Assembly (NCBI RefSeq): GCF_002250115.1 | Contig: NZ_CP019985.1 | Coordinates: 2,356,001-2,420,000 of the forward strand | Length of the DNA stretch: 64,000 bases | Origin: Shouchella clausii | GTDB lineage: Bacteria; Bacillota; Bacilli; Bacillales; Bacillaceae_D | Reading direction: 5' to 3' | In this document: in pieces, positions 41,115-50,032 of the stretch | How positions within the stretch are numbered: position 1 is the stretch's first letter | Layout: every line of letters starts with the position of its first letter | The notes under the pieces: model-generated | The model's input: the letters and a program-made list of their open reading frames with translations, nothing else | Databases searched by the model: none | Told to the model about the DNA's origin: nothing | Position numbers and translations under genes: made by a program

Positions 41115-41125
41115 GAGGGTGGATG

Positions 41126-42052
41126 ATGGCAAAATTGGAAACGGGAAAGGCGCCGAGAGTACGGGTAAGCCGCAAGCGTTCGAATGAAAGTTTAGCTGGT
41201 TGGCTGTTTGCGTTGCCTTGGATCATTGGGCTTTTGCTTTTTTTCGCATACCCTTTGATTTCTTCAATATATTACAGTTTTACGGATTACAGCATTTTGC
41301 AAAGCGGCAAATTTATTGGCTTGGCTAATTACCGCGAGTTGTTTCAAGACGAGTTGTTTTGGATTTCGATTTACAATACCATTTATTTTGCTGTTTTATT
41401 CGTCCCCCTGAGCATTATCTTTGGCGTTGCTTTGGCGATGGTGCTGAATATGAGGGTGCGTGGCATGGCTGTGTACCGGACGATTTTCTTTTTGCCGACT
41501 CTTGTTCCCCATGTCGCATTGGCGATCTTATGGATTTGGCTGTTAAATCCACAATTCGGGTTGGTCAACGCTGTTCTAGACTGGTTCGGCATACAAGGGC
41601 CGCCTTGGCTTGGCAGCACATTTTGGTCAAAACCGGCATTGATCTTGATGTCGCTTTGGGGGATTGGACAAGCGGTTATCATTTACTTGGCTGGCCTTAG
41701 CGATATTTCGCAAGAGTACTATGAAGCAGCGGAAGTGGATGGCGCAAGCTTTCTGCAAAAGACGTTTTACATTACGCTGCCGTTGTTGACGCCTGTGATT
41801 TTCTTCAATTTGGTGATGGGCTTTATCGGGGCGTTCCAGCAGTTCACATTACCTTATACGATGACCCAAGGTTCTGGAAGCCCTGCTGATTCATTGACAT
41901 TTTACGTCATGTATCTGTATGACAACGCGTTTAGTTATTTCCGGATGGGCTATGCATCGGCAATGGCATGGATTTTGTTCGTCATCATTATGGCATTGAC
42001 GGCCATCGTCTTTTGGAGTTCAAAACGATGGGTCCATTACCAAGGCGATTAG
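41126..42052 (+). CDS. Sugar ABC transporter permease, MalF type (2)
   Basis: 308 residues from the second of two adjacent ATG codons, as AGGAGGG ends six bases before it. Basic N-terminus, six membrane helices beginning AGWLFALPWIIGLLLFFAYP, EAA loop EYYEAAEVDGASFLQKTFYI with TLPLLTP. Partner of the gene 10 bases downstream. No ATPase gene in the operon. Confidence 0.92.
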   Translation: MAKLETGKAPRVRVSRKRSNESLAGWLFALPWIIGLLLFFAYPLISSIYYSFTDYSILQSGKFIGLANYRELFQDELFWISIYNTIYFAVLFVPLSIIFGVALAMVLNMRVRGMAVYRTIFFLPTLVPHVALAILWIWLLNPQFGLVNAVLDWFGIQGPPWLGSTFWSKPALILMSLWGIGQAVIIYLAGLSDISQEYYEAAEVDGASFLQKTFYITLPLLTPVIFFNLVMGFIGAFQQFTLPYTMTQGSGSPADSLTFYVMYLYDNAFSYFRMGYASAMAWILFVIIMALTAIVFWSSKRWVHYQGD

Positions 42053-42062
42053 GAGGTGCCGC

Positions 42063-42899
42063 ATGAACACATTGGCAAAAAAACGATTAAAAAGCATCTA
42101 CGCCCATACCATTTTAATTCTTGCATCGATTTTGTTTTTAGTTCCGTTTGTATGGATGGTGTCTACTTCTTTTAAGCCGATTACGCAAGTCTTTACGTTT
42201 CCGCCAGAATTTTTGCCGCGGCCTTTCCAATGGGAGAATTATATTGAAGCAACGAAGTATATTCCGTTTTGGACATACACATGGAACACTGCCGTTATTA
42301 CAGGATTAAGCACACTCGGAGTCGTTCTTTCCTGCCCCCTAGTAGCCTATAGTTTTGCAAAGCTCCGATGGCGTGGCCGCAATACGTTGTTTGCGATTAC
42401 GATTGGCGTCATGATGATTCCGACACAGGTGACGATGATACCGCTCTTCTTGCTTTTTAACCAGTTAGGCTGGGTGGGAACAAACTTGCCATTGATTGTG
42501 CCAGCTTTTTTCGGTATCCCTTTTTCGATTTTTCTGTTGCGGCAATTTTTTAAAGGCCTTCCTGACACATTACGGGAAGCTGCAAAAATTGATGGGGCCA
42601 GCGAATGGCGCATTTATTGGCAAATTATGTTTCCATTAGCCAAGCCTGCTGTGTTAGCAGTCGCGCTGTTCCAATTTATGGCGGCGTGGACCGATTTTCT
42701 TGGACCGCTTATTTACTTGACTGATGAAGCGGCCTATACATTGTCGCTCGGGCTCCAGCAATTCCAAAACCAGCAAGGTTCTCAGTGGCATATGATGATG
42801 GCCGTTTCGACGCTGATGACGTTGCCGATTATCGTGTTATTCTTCTTTATGCAAAAAACGTTTATTCGCGGGATCACGTTTACAGGCATCAAAGGCTAA
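42063..42899 (+). CDS. Sugar ABC transporter permease, MalG type (2)
   Basis: 278 residues, six membrane helices: ILASILFLVPFVWMVSTSFK, then TTLGVV-type helix regions, EAA loop PDTLREAAKIDGASEWRIYW and IMFPLAKPAVLAV. The C-terminus reads GITFTGIKG. Forms the transport channel with the preceding protein. AGGAGG lies seven bases before the start. Confidence 0.92.
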   Translation: MNTLAKKRLKSIYAHTILILASILFLVPFVWMVSTSFKPITQVFTFPPEFLPRPFQWENYIEATKYIPFWTYTWNTAVITGLSTLGVVLSCPLVAYSFAKLRWRGRNTLFAITIGVMMIPTQVTMIPLFLLFNQLGWVGTNLPLIVPAFFGIPFSIFLLRQFFKGLPDTLREAAKIDGASEWRIYWQIMFPLAKPAVLAVALFQFMAAWTDFLGPLIYLTDEAAYTLSLGLQQFQNQQGSQWHMMMAVSTLMTLPIIVLFFFMQKTFIRGITFTGIKG

Positions 42900-42996
42900 A
42901 CCACAATGAGGGAAAAACAAAACGCGGTTTTACACAACGAAGAACAAGTGCGTGTGGCTAGAATCGCCTATAGTAGAAGCATAGGGGGCGATACGG

Positions 42997-43755
42997 GTGA
43001 ACGAAAAACTTGCAGTAACGGTATTTACTGTTCGTGAACAGTTAAAAACGGTCGGCATTGGCCCAGTTTTTAAAGAGCTTGCGCAAATGGGCTATAAAGG
43101 GCTGCAATTGTCAGGGTTGCCAGCAGGCTATGACCAAGATGAAGTCGCTTACCATTTAAAGGCTAACAATGTGGTCGCTGCCGGAATGCATGTGCCATTT
43201 GCTCGCTTAACGAATGAGCTTGACCTTGTGCTGAAAGAGGCACAGAAATACGGGACAAACGCTTTGTTCTGCCCATATTTGCCTGAAGAGCTGCGGACGG
43301 AGGAAGGGTACCGGGCCGTTAAGGAAGGGCTAAATAAAGTGGCGCAACAGGCGCCTGATTTTCAAATTGGTTTCCATAACCATGCTTTCGAGTTTGAGAC
43401 AACGATCGATGGTCAAGATGCGCTTAGCTATTTGCTTGAACCGAGCCAAGATAACCGCATTCTAGCTGAAATTGACGTCTACTGGGTTAAAAAAGGCGGC
43501 CGCGATCCATACGCATTTATTCAGACGTACAGCGGGCGAATGCCGATGATTCACTTGAAAGACATGACGAAAGACGAAGAAGAGACATTTGCCGAAGTTG
43601 GAGAAGGGTCGATTCCCTTTTTGCCGATTTTGCAATGGGGCGAACAAAATGGAGTAGAGTGGTATGTTGTCGAACAGGATGTATGCAAAAGGGATCCGAT
43701 GGACAGCTTGCGCATAAGCTTCGCCAACTTACAGCGATTGGCGGCACAGCTTTAA
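42997..43755 (+). CDS. Xylose-isomerase-like sugar phosphate isomerase/epimerase (2)
   Basis: 252 residues from a GTG start after AGGGGGCGA. Same family as the gene at 37922 but clearly different in sequence: LAVTVFTVREQLKTVGIGPV at the start, DFQIGFHNHAFEFETTIDGQ, NRILAEIDVYWVKKGGRDPY, MIHLKDMTKDEEETFAEVGE, EWYVVEQDVCKRDP at the end. The metal ligands are retained. Two such enzymes flanking one importer suggest two successive or alternative isomerisation or cleavage steps on the imported sugar. It ends near a strong stem-loop shared with the convergent AraC gene. Confidence 0.87.
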   Translation: MNEKLAVTVFTVREQLKTVGIGPVFKELAQMGYKGLQLSGLPAGYDQDEVAYHLKANNVVAAGMHVPFARLTNELDLVLKEAQKYGTNALFCPYLPEELRTEEGYRAVKEGLNKVAQQAPDFQIGFHNHAFEFETTIDGQDALSYLLEPSQDNRILAEIDVYWVKKGGRDPYAFIQTYSGRMPMIHLKDMTKDEEETFAEVGEGSIPFLPILQWGEQNGVEWYVVEQDVCKRDPMDSLRISFANLQRLAAQL

Positions 43756-43767
43756 CGACGAATGTAT

Positions 43768-43793
43768 TCTGGCTAAGCATTGGCTTAGCCAGA
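43768..43793. terminator. Stem-loop between convergent epimerase and AraC genes
   Basis: TCTGGCTAAGC and GCTTAGCCAGA form an 11-bp perfect stem with loop ATTG. It overlaps the AraC stop codon. There is no T-run on either side, so termination would be modest or bidirectional. Confidence 0.55.
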
Positions 43794-44636
43794 CATGCTT
43801 TGGCGCTTGTATTGAGCAGGCGTGATGCCTGTGAATTGTTTAAACACTTTTGTAAAATGGGACGGATAATGAAAGCCAACTTGGTAGCAAATATCGGTAA
43901 TGCTGGCGTCGCTTACGAGAAGTTCAATTTTCGCTTGGTTGACTCGCCGCTGATACAAATATTTAAAAATCGTTACGCCTGTCATTTCTTTAAACACTTT
44001 CGACAGATGGTATTTGCTGACGTGAAGTGCCTCTTCTATCGTTTCAAGGCCGAGATGTTCCTGATAATGGCTTTCAATAAAAGAGACGACCGCTTGGACG
44101 GTCTTTTCTTTTTGGCTCATTTCCCCCTTAGGGAGCTCGTGCTGTGACGTGCCCCAATAGGAGCAAAGATAAAGGAGAAGATCCATAAAAGCTAACTGGA
44201 AGCGGGGTGCAGCCATAGGGCCGCCCCGCTTTTGGCTATCATGTAACTCGGCTAGATGCTGTTCCAATTGCTGGCGGCTGCCCCCAGTAAAAGAGAGCCG
44301 CACTGGCTTCACTTGGGCGAATGGCAAAAGGGCGTGGTCGTCGCCTAATGCTTGAAACACCTCTTGAAAAAAACGGTGGTCAAAGTGAATCGTTGAGCGG
44401 ACATAAGGATGGCCGTGATACAGCTTTGGGCAATGAAGTGTCAAGCCATTCATTAAAATGATATCGCCAGGGGCAAGGGAAAAAATTTGATCGCCAATTA
44501 AGTACGTGCATTTGCCTTCATGAAAATAAAAGATTTCTGCTTGTTCGTGAGAGTGAAAGGAAAGCGTCCGTTCATTTTTATGGTTTTCTTTGTAGTTAAA
44601 ATTCAATGCTGGCGTTTGTAAAAGCGCATCGCTCAT
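43785..44636 (-). CDS. AraC-family transcriptional regulator with cupin sensor (2)
   Basis: 283 residues from ATG 44636, overlapping the upstream dehydrogenase stop (ATGA). Cupin: FHSHEQAEIFYFHEGKCTYL, FSLAPGDIILMNGLTLHCPK. DNA-binding half: LGLETIEEALHVSKYHLSKV, FKEMTGVTIFKYLYQRRVNQ, ITDICYQVGFHYPSHFTKVF, GITPAQYKRQ. It is the last gene of a minus-strand operon of two dehydrogenases and this regulator. It could control that operon and the convergent or divergent transport genes. Confidence 0.9.
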   Translation of the reverse strand: MSDALLQTPALNFNYKENHKNERTLSFHSHEQAEIFYFHEGKCTYLIGDQIFSLAPGDIILMNGLTLHCPKLYHGHPYVRSTIHFDHRFFQEVFQALGDDHALLPFAQVKPVRLSFTGGSRQQLEQHLAELHDSQKRGGPMAAPRFQLAFMDLLLYLCSYWGTSQHELPKGEMSQKEKTVQAVVSFIESHYQEHLGLETIEEALHVSKYHLSKVFKEMTGVTIFKYLYQRRVNQAKIELLVSDASITDICYQVGFHYPSHFTKVFKQFTGITPAQYKRQSMSG

Positions 44637-45724
44637 GTTGTTTGCTCCGATGGCATCATACGCTCGGCTTGTGCTTGGGCGCGCAAGCACAGCTCCGCTG
44701 CTTTAAAAGCATGGGCTTGCGTCATCGCGTGTTCCGTCCGGTTTAGGCAATCGAGAATCAACTCGCCAAAAAACGGAAACCCGACTTTCCCGGATAAAGC
44801 AAAATGCTGTTCGCCATCTTTGTTAACCAGATAGAGATGGTCGCCACCATTGTCACGGGCGACATCGACATACTTGCGCAGTTCGATTGTCCCCTCTGTC
44901 CCTGTAATGAACGTCCGCCCGTCTCCCCATGTGCTTAACCCGTCTGGCGTGTGCCAATCTACTTTAAAAAAGTGTGTCGCGCCATTGTCGCCGACGAGCG
45001 TCGCATCGCCGTAATCCTCAAGTTCAGGGTAATCAGGATTGGCATAATTGGCGACTTTGCTGTGAAGCACCGTCGCGTCGCGGGCCCCGGAAAAATACAG
45101 GAATTGCTCGATCTGATGGCTGCCGATGTCGCAAAGAATACCGCCATACTTCTCTTTTTCGAAGAACCACTTTGGACGGCTTGGGGCGTTAAGCCGGTGC
45201 GGTCCAAATCCTGTTACTTGCAAAACGCGGCCAATCGCCCCTTGCTGGATTAAATCGCCTGCAAATACAGCCGACTCGACATGCAAGCGCTCGCTGTAAT
45301 AAACCATGTATTTTTGTTTAGTCCGCTCAACGGTTGCTTTTGCCTGTTCAAGCTGCTCAAGCGATGTAAACGGCGTTTTGTCTGTAAAATAGTCCTTACC
45401 GCTTTCCATTACTTGAATGCCAAGGGCGGCCCGCTCAGATGGGATCGCTGCCGCGGCAACTAAAGCGATTGTTTCATCGCTAAGAATATCGGCAACGCTA
45501 GCAGCCACTTGCACATTTGGATAGGTGCCAACAAAAGCAGCGACTTTTTTAGGATCGGGATCGTACACAGACACAAGCGTTGCCCCCGCCTCAAGCAAGC
45601 CATTGCACATACCGTATATATGTCCATGGTCAAGCCCGATTGCAGAAAAGCGAAATTCGTCTTTATTGACGACTTTGTTTGGTTTTCCTTTTGGCGCATA
45701 ACTCATCCCATTTTGCTTGTTCAT
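44633..45724 (-). CDS. Gfo/Idh/MocA-family dehydrogenase (3)
   Basis: 363 residues. FSAIGLDHGHIYGMCNGLLE replaces the standard GxGxxG start, so the nucleotide-binding turn is atypical (GLDHGH). DYFTDKTPFTSLEQLEQAKA stands where other members have EKP, here DKTP with a Lys retained. GGILCDIGSHQIEQFLYFSG holds the D-x-x-x-H. The variants suggest a divergent member with a distinct substrate. GAGGAGG precedes ATG 45724. It lies 11 bases after the next dehydrogenase gene. Confidence 0.85.
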   Translation of the reverse strand: MNKQNGMSYAPKGKPNKVVNKDEFRFSAIGLDHGHIYGMCNGLLEAGATLVSVYDPDPKKVAAFVGTYPNVQVAASVADILSDETIALVAAAAIPSERAALGIQVMESGKDYFTDKTPFTSLEQLEQAKATVERTKQKYMVYYSERLHVESAVFAGDLIQQGAIGRVLQVTGFGPHRLNAPSRPKWFFEKEKYGGILCDIGSHQIEQFLYFSGARDATVLHSKVANYANPDYPELEDYGDATLVGDNGATHFFKVDWHTPDGLSTWGDGRTFITGTEGTIELRKYVDVARDNGGDHLYLVNKDGEQHFALSGKVGFPFFGELILDCLNRTEHAMTQAHAFKAAELCLRAQAQAERMMPSEQTT

Positions 45725-45735
45725 CGTTTTCCTCC

Positions 45736-46896
45736 TCAGTAGCTTTTTCGTACATCCAACGTTTGATTGGTTGTGACCGTTTTTCCTGGAGAGTTGCGGA
45801 TTCGTTCGTTTAAGTTTTGCTCATAAAGGGCTTCATCTAATGGGAGTTCGACCCAATTGTCGATCCACGTTGACAAATGCATGGCATTGGATAATGTCAG
45901 ACCTTGAATGCCTTCCTCGCCTGGGGCAATTAGTGGAACGCCATGTAAAATCGCATCGACAAAATTTTGGGTAATGCCTTGGTGCCCCGTTTCGGCGCCA
46001 GCGACAGGGATATCAATTTTCCAATGTTCTGGAGCACCAAAACCGCCTTTATAGGATGCGTTAAACGTGGGCTCTGGTGTCCGCAACTGCCAAAAAGACA
46101 GCGTTTCGCCTTCAATGACCGCTTTTCCTCTTGTGCCAGTCACTTCAAGGCGGTTGGTCCCTGGAGCTTCTGCTGTTGTCGTAATAAACACGCCAGTCGC
46201 ACCGCTTTCGTACTCCATATAAGCGGTGACTTCATCCTCCACTTCAATATCGCGGTATTTTCCAAATGAGCAAAAAGCACGGATTCGTTTCGGTTCCATG
46301 CCAATCAGCCAGCCCCATAAATCTAATTGGTGGGGGCACTGGTTGATGAGGACGCCGCCGCCCTCGCCTGGCCAGGTGGCGCGCCAACTGCTTGAGTCAT
46401 AATAGCTTTGCGAGCGGTACCAATCGGTAATGATCCAATTCATTCGCCGAATCGTCCCTAATTCGCCCGATTGGATCAAATCTTTAAGCTTTAGATAAAT
46501 CGGCTTTGTCCGTTGATTGTACATTAAAGAATACACACGCCCGCTTTTTTGAGCTGCTTCATTCATTTCCCGCACTTGGCGCGTGTACACGCCTGCAGGC
46601 TTCTCGCAAAGGACGTGCAGGCCTGCGGCAAAGGCTTGCTCAGCAAGGCGTGAGTGGCTATAGTGTGGCGTGGCAATGAGCACGGCATCAACGACATTGG
46701 CGTGAAAGAAATCCGTTTCATTCGTAAATACAGGCACTTCGTCGCCAAAATGTTGTTGCAAGGCACTGGCCCGCTCGCCGTCTTCTTCCAATAATGCGCC
46801 AAGACATGCGCTTTTTATGCTTCCATCTGCTAAGTAAGCGGCATGGGCGCCGCCCATATTGCCAACACCAATCACACCGATCCGCACTTGATCCAT
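45736..46896 (-). CDS. Gfo/Idh/MocA-family dehydrogenase (4)
   Basis: 386 residues from ATG 46896 (GGAGAAG upstream). VRIGVIGVGNMGGAHAAYLA is a normal Rossmann start; AVLIATPHYSHSRLAEQAFA, LHVLCEKPAGVYTRQVREMN carries the EKP Lys, and GGVLINQCPHQLDLWGWLIG holds N-Q-C-P-H at the catalytic position in place of D-x-G-x-H. It is the first gene of the minus-strand operon. A perfect cre-type site sits 15 bases before it, so it is probably under CcpA control. Confidence 0.88.
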   Translation of the reverse strand: MDQVRIGVIGVGNMGGAHAAYLADGSIKSACLGALLEEDGERASALQQHFGDEVPVFTNETDFFHANVVDAVLIATPHYSHSRLAEQAFAAGLHVLCEKPAGVYTRQVREMNEAAQKSGRVYSLMYNQRTKPIYLKLKDLIQSGELGTIRRMNWIITDWYRSQSYYDSSSWRATWPGEGGGVLINQCPHQLDLWGWLIGMEPKRIRAFCSFGKYRDIEVEDEVTAYMEYESGATGVFITTTAEAPGTNRLEVTGTRGKAVIEGETLSFWQLRTPEPTFNASYKGGFGAPEHWKIDIPVAGAETGHQGITQNFVDAILHGVPLIAPGEEGIQGLTLSNAMHLSTWIDNWVELPLDEALYEQNLNERIRNSPGKTVTTNQTLDVRKSY

Positions 46897-46910
46897 CAAA
46901 TCTTCTCCTT

Positions 46911-46926
46911 TTGTTTGCGCTTACAA
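46911..46926 (-). promoter_or_regulatory. CcpA cre site before the dehydrogenase-AraC operon
   Basis: On the minus strand TTGTAAGCGCAAACAA matches the extended cre consensus WTGNAARCGNWWWCAW at all positions and lies between the likely promoter and the start codon at 46896. Confidence 0.75.
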
Positions 46927-46986
46927 ACAGTGTAGTCTTCATGAGGAGGTTTAGCTGATCTATTGTTGGGGATTTTCGATTTTTAC

Positions 46987-47868
46987 TTATACGTGGTTGT
47001 TGTCTGTATTCATGGACAAGCGGTATTGGTGCGGCGTTGCATTGGTTTTGCGCTTGAACATTTGGATGAAATACGAGACATTCGTTAAACCGATACGCTG
47101 GCTAATTTCGTCGATAGGCAAGCTCGTCGTTTGCAAAAGGTGGCACGCTTCTTTCATGCGCCGCGCTGTTAAATAGTCGGTAATGCTACTTCCCGTCTCA
47201 CGGCGAAACACTTTAGAAACATACGACTTGGACAAATACAAGTCCTGTGCCAGTAGCGACAGGTCAAATGGTTCCATTAGATGGTCTTCAATCCAGCCCA
47301 TAATCCGTTCGGCGTAATGGATTTTGCGGAGCTCCTTTGTAGGAGGCCGTCCCTTTAGCTGATGCTGCATATAGCTGAGCAGTTGAATTAAAAGCAACTC
47401 TTCCCGTTCAGCCCGTTCGTTGATCGAAGCTGCTTCAGCCATTTTGTCATGCATGTCGCATAAGGAGCGAATGTAAAAGTAGTCTTCAGAAAAATCAATA
47501 AATGGATCTTGGTTGTAGTCATTTTTCAATTGGCGGAAAAATTGGACCATCGCCGGATAGGCCGTTAGGCGCTTTTCGGCATGCAATGGGTCGAAATGAA
47601 GTGTGGCCCGTTCATATGTAGCGGCAGAAGCAGGCGCAACATGGTGCAATTGAAAGGGCTGGAAGAAAAAAAGCATGCCTTTTTTGATTGGCGACATTTG
47701 CTGGTTCACAACGACACTGCCGGCCCCATCAAACACAATGAGCAATTCACAACCTTGGTGCCAGTGGTAATAGCCATTATAATCAGTCGGATAAAACAGC
47801 TTCTTATGATGCCAATCAAGCGCTTCAGAGCTTTGGGGACTTTGCTGGAACAATGGCTTTTTTGTCAT
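46987..47868 (-). CDS. AraC-family transcriptional regulator with cupin sensor (3)
   Basis: 293 residues, ATG 47868 nine bases after AAAGGAG. Cupin: NGYYHWHQGCELLIVFDGAG, KKGMLFFFQPFQLHHVAPAS. DNA-binding half: FDLSLLAQDLYLSKSYVSKV, FRRETGSSITDYLTARRMKE, IDEISQRIGLTNVSYFIQMF, TPHQYRLS. Divergent from the GH88 hydrolase and its ABC importer, which it most likely activates in response to an oligosaccharide. Confidence 0.9.
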   Translation of the reverse strand: MTKKPLFQQSPQSSEALDWHHKKLFYPTDYNGYYHWHQGCELLIVFDGAGSVVVNQQMSPIKKGMLFFFQPFQLHHVAPASAATYERATLHFDPLHAEKRLTAYPAMVQFFRQLKNDYNQDPFIDFSEDYFYIRSLCDMHDKMAEAASINERAEREELLLIQLLSYMQHQLKGRPPTKELRKIHYAERIMGWIEDHLMEPFDLSLLAQDLYLSKSYVSKVFRRETGSSITDYLTARRMKEACHLLQTTSLPIDEISQRIGLTNVSYFIQMFKRKTNATPHQYRLSMNTDNNHV

Positions 47869-47933
47869 GCTGCCGCACTCCTTTTGTGCAACAAAACAAT
47901 ATTTCTTTCCATTGTATCATGATTTTTTTATTG

Positions 47934-47949
47934 GCGGAAGCGCTATCAT
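47934..47949 (+). promoter_or_regulatory. cre-like site before the GH88 gene
   Basis: GCGGAAGCGCTATCAT agrees with the extended cre consensus at 14 of 16 positions, 24 bases before the GH88 start codon, in the promoter or leader region. Confidence 0.5.
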
Positions 47950-47972
47950 TTGTATCAAAAGGAGGGAGTCAG

Positions 47973-49082
47973 ATGGAAACAGTACAACACATCATCGGCA
48001 TCGATGAATTGGAACAACGCATCATAAAGATGGCCAAGCAAATGGAGCCCCGTTCACCCCATGCGTCAAATAGCAGCGGGCGGTACGACGATATGCCTGT
48101 TAGCTGGTGGACTTCTGGCTTTTACCCTGGTTTGCTTTGGCTGATGCATGATGTGACTGGCAATGCTTTCTTTAACAATCAAGCAGAAGGTTGGTCCCGC
48201 AAAATCGAGGAAGCATTCCAAGAACATCCAATCATCTTGCACCATGATGTGGGCTTTCAATTTTTGTTGACGGCGGTGATGGAGTATGAACAAACAGGAA
48301 GCGAAGACGGGCTCCGAATCGGCTTGAAGGCAGCGAATTATTTGGTAGGGCGGTTCAATCCAGTTGGCGGTTTTATTAAAGCGTGGAATGGCGACGACAA
48401 AAAAGGCTGGGCCATTATTGACTGCATGATGAACATTTCTTTGCTTTATTGGGCCAGCCGCGTCACCAATGACCCGAGCTACGGACAGATTGCCTCAGCA
48501 CACGCTGATACAACGTTGCAATGGGGCGTCCGCAACGATGGCAGCACAAGCCATATCCTTTCTTTTAACCCCCATACAGGGGAATTTATCGAGTCCATTG
48601 GCGGCCAAGGATACGGACCTGACTCAGCATGGAGCCGGGGGAACGCCTGGGCGTTGTATGGCTTTGCCAATGCCAGTCGCCACACAGGGAAGCGCGCCTA
48701 TTTGCATGCAGCTAAACGAATTGCCCACTTTTTTCTGGCCGCGTTGCCAGAAGACAATGTGCCGCACTGGGATTTTCGCTGCGGCGGAGAAGAAGAGGAG
48801 CCACGGGACAGTTCCGCTGCGGCCATCGCCGCTTCTGGCTTACTTGAAATCGAAGCACAAGTGCCACAGCGAGAAAAACGTATGTACCGGCGGGCGGCAG
48901 AAAAGATATTACAATCGCTGAGCACCCATTATTTGGCGAGTGACGAAAGCGAGGCGGTCTTGACAAAGGCAACAGGCAATGCCCCACAAGGCCGCGACAT
49001 AAACGTCTCTCTCATTTATGGTGATTATTTCTTTGCTGAAGCGATTGCAAAACGAAACGGTTGGCAACGGCGGATTTTCTAA
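47973..49082 (+). CDS. Glycoside hydrolase family 88 unsaturated glucuronyl/galacturonyl hydrolase
   Basis: 369 residues from ATG 47973, after AAAGGAGGG. An (alpha/alpha)6 barrel: WWTSGFYPGLLWLMHDVTGN, ILHHDVGFQFLLTAVMEYEQ (first catalytic Asp in HHDVGF), KGWAIIDCMMNISLLYWASR (second Asp in IIDCMMN), DSAWSRGNAWALYGFANAS and EPRDSSAAAIAASGLLE. These are the GH88 (UGL) landmarks. The enzyme hydrates the enol ether of unsaturated uronic acid at the non-reducing end of lyase products, releasing a 5-keto acid. No signal peptide, so it acts on imported oligosaccharides in the cytosol. It is first in the operon with the importer at 49109. Confidence 0.9.
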   Translation: METVQHIIGIDELEQRIIKMAKQMEPRSPHASNSSGRYDDMPVSWWTSGFYPGLLWLMHDVTGNAFFNNQAEGWSRKIEEAFQEHPIILHHDVGFQFLLTAVMEYEQTGSEDGLRIGLKAANYLVGRFNPVGGFIKAWNGDDKKGWAIIDCMMNISLLYWASRVTNDPSYGQIASAHADTTLQWGVRNDGSTSHILSFNPHTGEFIESIGGQGYGPDSAWSRGNAWALYGFANASRHTGKRAYLHAAKRIAHFFLAALPEDNVPHWDFRCGGEEEEPRDSSAAAIAASGLLEIEAQVPQREKRMYRRAAEKILQSLSTHYLASDESEAVLTKATGNAPQGRDINVSLIYGDYFFAEAIAKRNGWQRRIF

Positions 49083-49108
49083 TTGAAAGAAAAGGAGGCC
49101 AAAAATGA

Positions 49109-50020
49109 ATGAAAGCGAAAATGGGGGAGAGTGTCCAACTACAGACACGCCGAAATAAAGCCGCAAAATCAACGCTCACATGGTATTTGTTTTTGTTGCC
49201 AACATTATTGGGGATTGCTTGTTTTATTCTTTATCCCGTGTTTGAATCGTTCCGTTTGAGTTTTTACCGCTCAAACGGGACGATCGAAACGTGGATTGGT
49301 TTAGGCAATTATCAACGTGTTTTAGGTTCAAGTGCATTTTGGAATGCGGTTTACAATACGTTTTATATTGCTTTTTTTCAGCTGCTGCTAGCGATTCCAG
49401 CCGGGTTTGTCCTCGCCAGCATGATCAATCGCATAAAACGATTTCAAAGCATGTTTAAAGTGTTGTTTTTCTTGCCTAATGTTACTTCAATCGTTGCTGC
49501 TGCGATGATTTTTATGTTTGTGCTCCAGCCGGAAGTCGGCCTCATTAACCATTTCTTAGACTTGCTTGGCTTGCCGACGTCCCCATGGCTATCTGATCCG
49601 TCGACCTCAAAAGCAGGCGTCATTTTGCTGGCTGTTTGGCATTGGCTCGGCTTTGTCATTATTATTTGTTTGGCCAATTTGCAAGCGATTTCACCGGAAT
49701 TGTATGAAGCCGCTGAAATCGACGGCGCCTCCAGTTTGCAACAATGGCTGTTTATCACGATTCCGAACATGGCAGGGACATTCGCTTTTCTGTTTATCAT
49801 GGGCTGGATTTCTGGTTTACAGCGGTTCCAAGAAGTGTTTGTGCTCGGCGGTCCAGGGGGCAGTCCTAGCCGTTCCATGCAGACAGTGGTCGCCCTCATT
49901 TATGAGCGGGGCTTTGGCGGGTTTGAATTTGGCATTGCCTCTGCCATCACGGTATTGCTGTTTCTCATCATTCTTGCATTTACAGTACTGAACCTCAAGC
50001 TGACACGCTTGAAACTATAG
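49109..50020 (+). CDS. Sugar ABC transporter permease, MalF type (3)
   Basis: 303 residues, 26 bases after the GH88 gene. LTWYLFLLPTLLGIACFILY opens six membrane helices; EAA loop ELYEAAEIDGASSLQQWLFI, TIPNMAG. ATG 49109 is ten bases from AAAGGAGG; an ATG at 49105 is in a different frame. Binding-protein and MalG-type subunits follow; the ATPase is missing from the operon. Confidence 0.92.
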   Translation: MKAKMGESVQLQTRRNKAAKSTLTWYLFLLPTLLGIACFILYPVFESFRLSFYRSNGTIETWIGLGNYQRVLGSSAFWNAVYNTFYIAFFQLLLAIPAGFVLASMINRIKRFQSMFKVLFFLPNVTSIVAAAMIFMFVLQPEVGLINHFLDLLGLPTSPWLSDPSTSKAGVILLAVWHWLGFVIIICLANLQAISPELYEAAEIDGASSLQQWLFITIPNMAGTFAFLFIMGWISGLQRFQEVFVLGGPGGSPSRSMQTVVALIYERGFGGFEFGIASAITVLLFLIILAFTVLNLKLTRLKL

Positions 50021-50032
50021 GAGGGGATGAAT

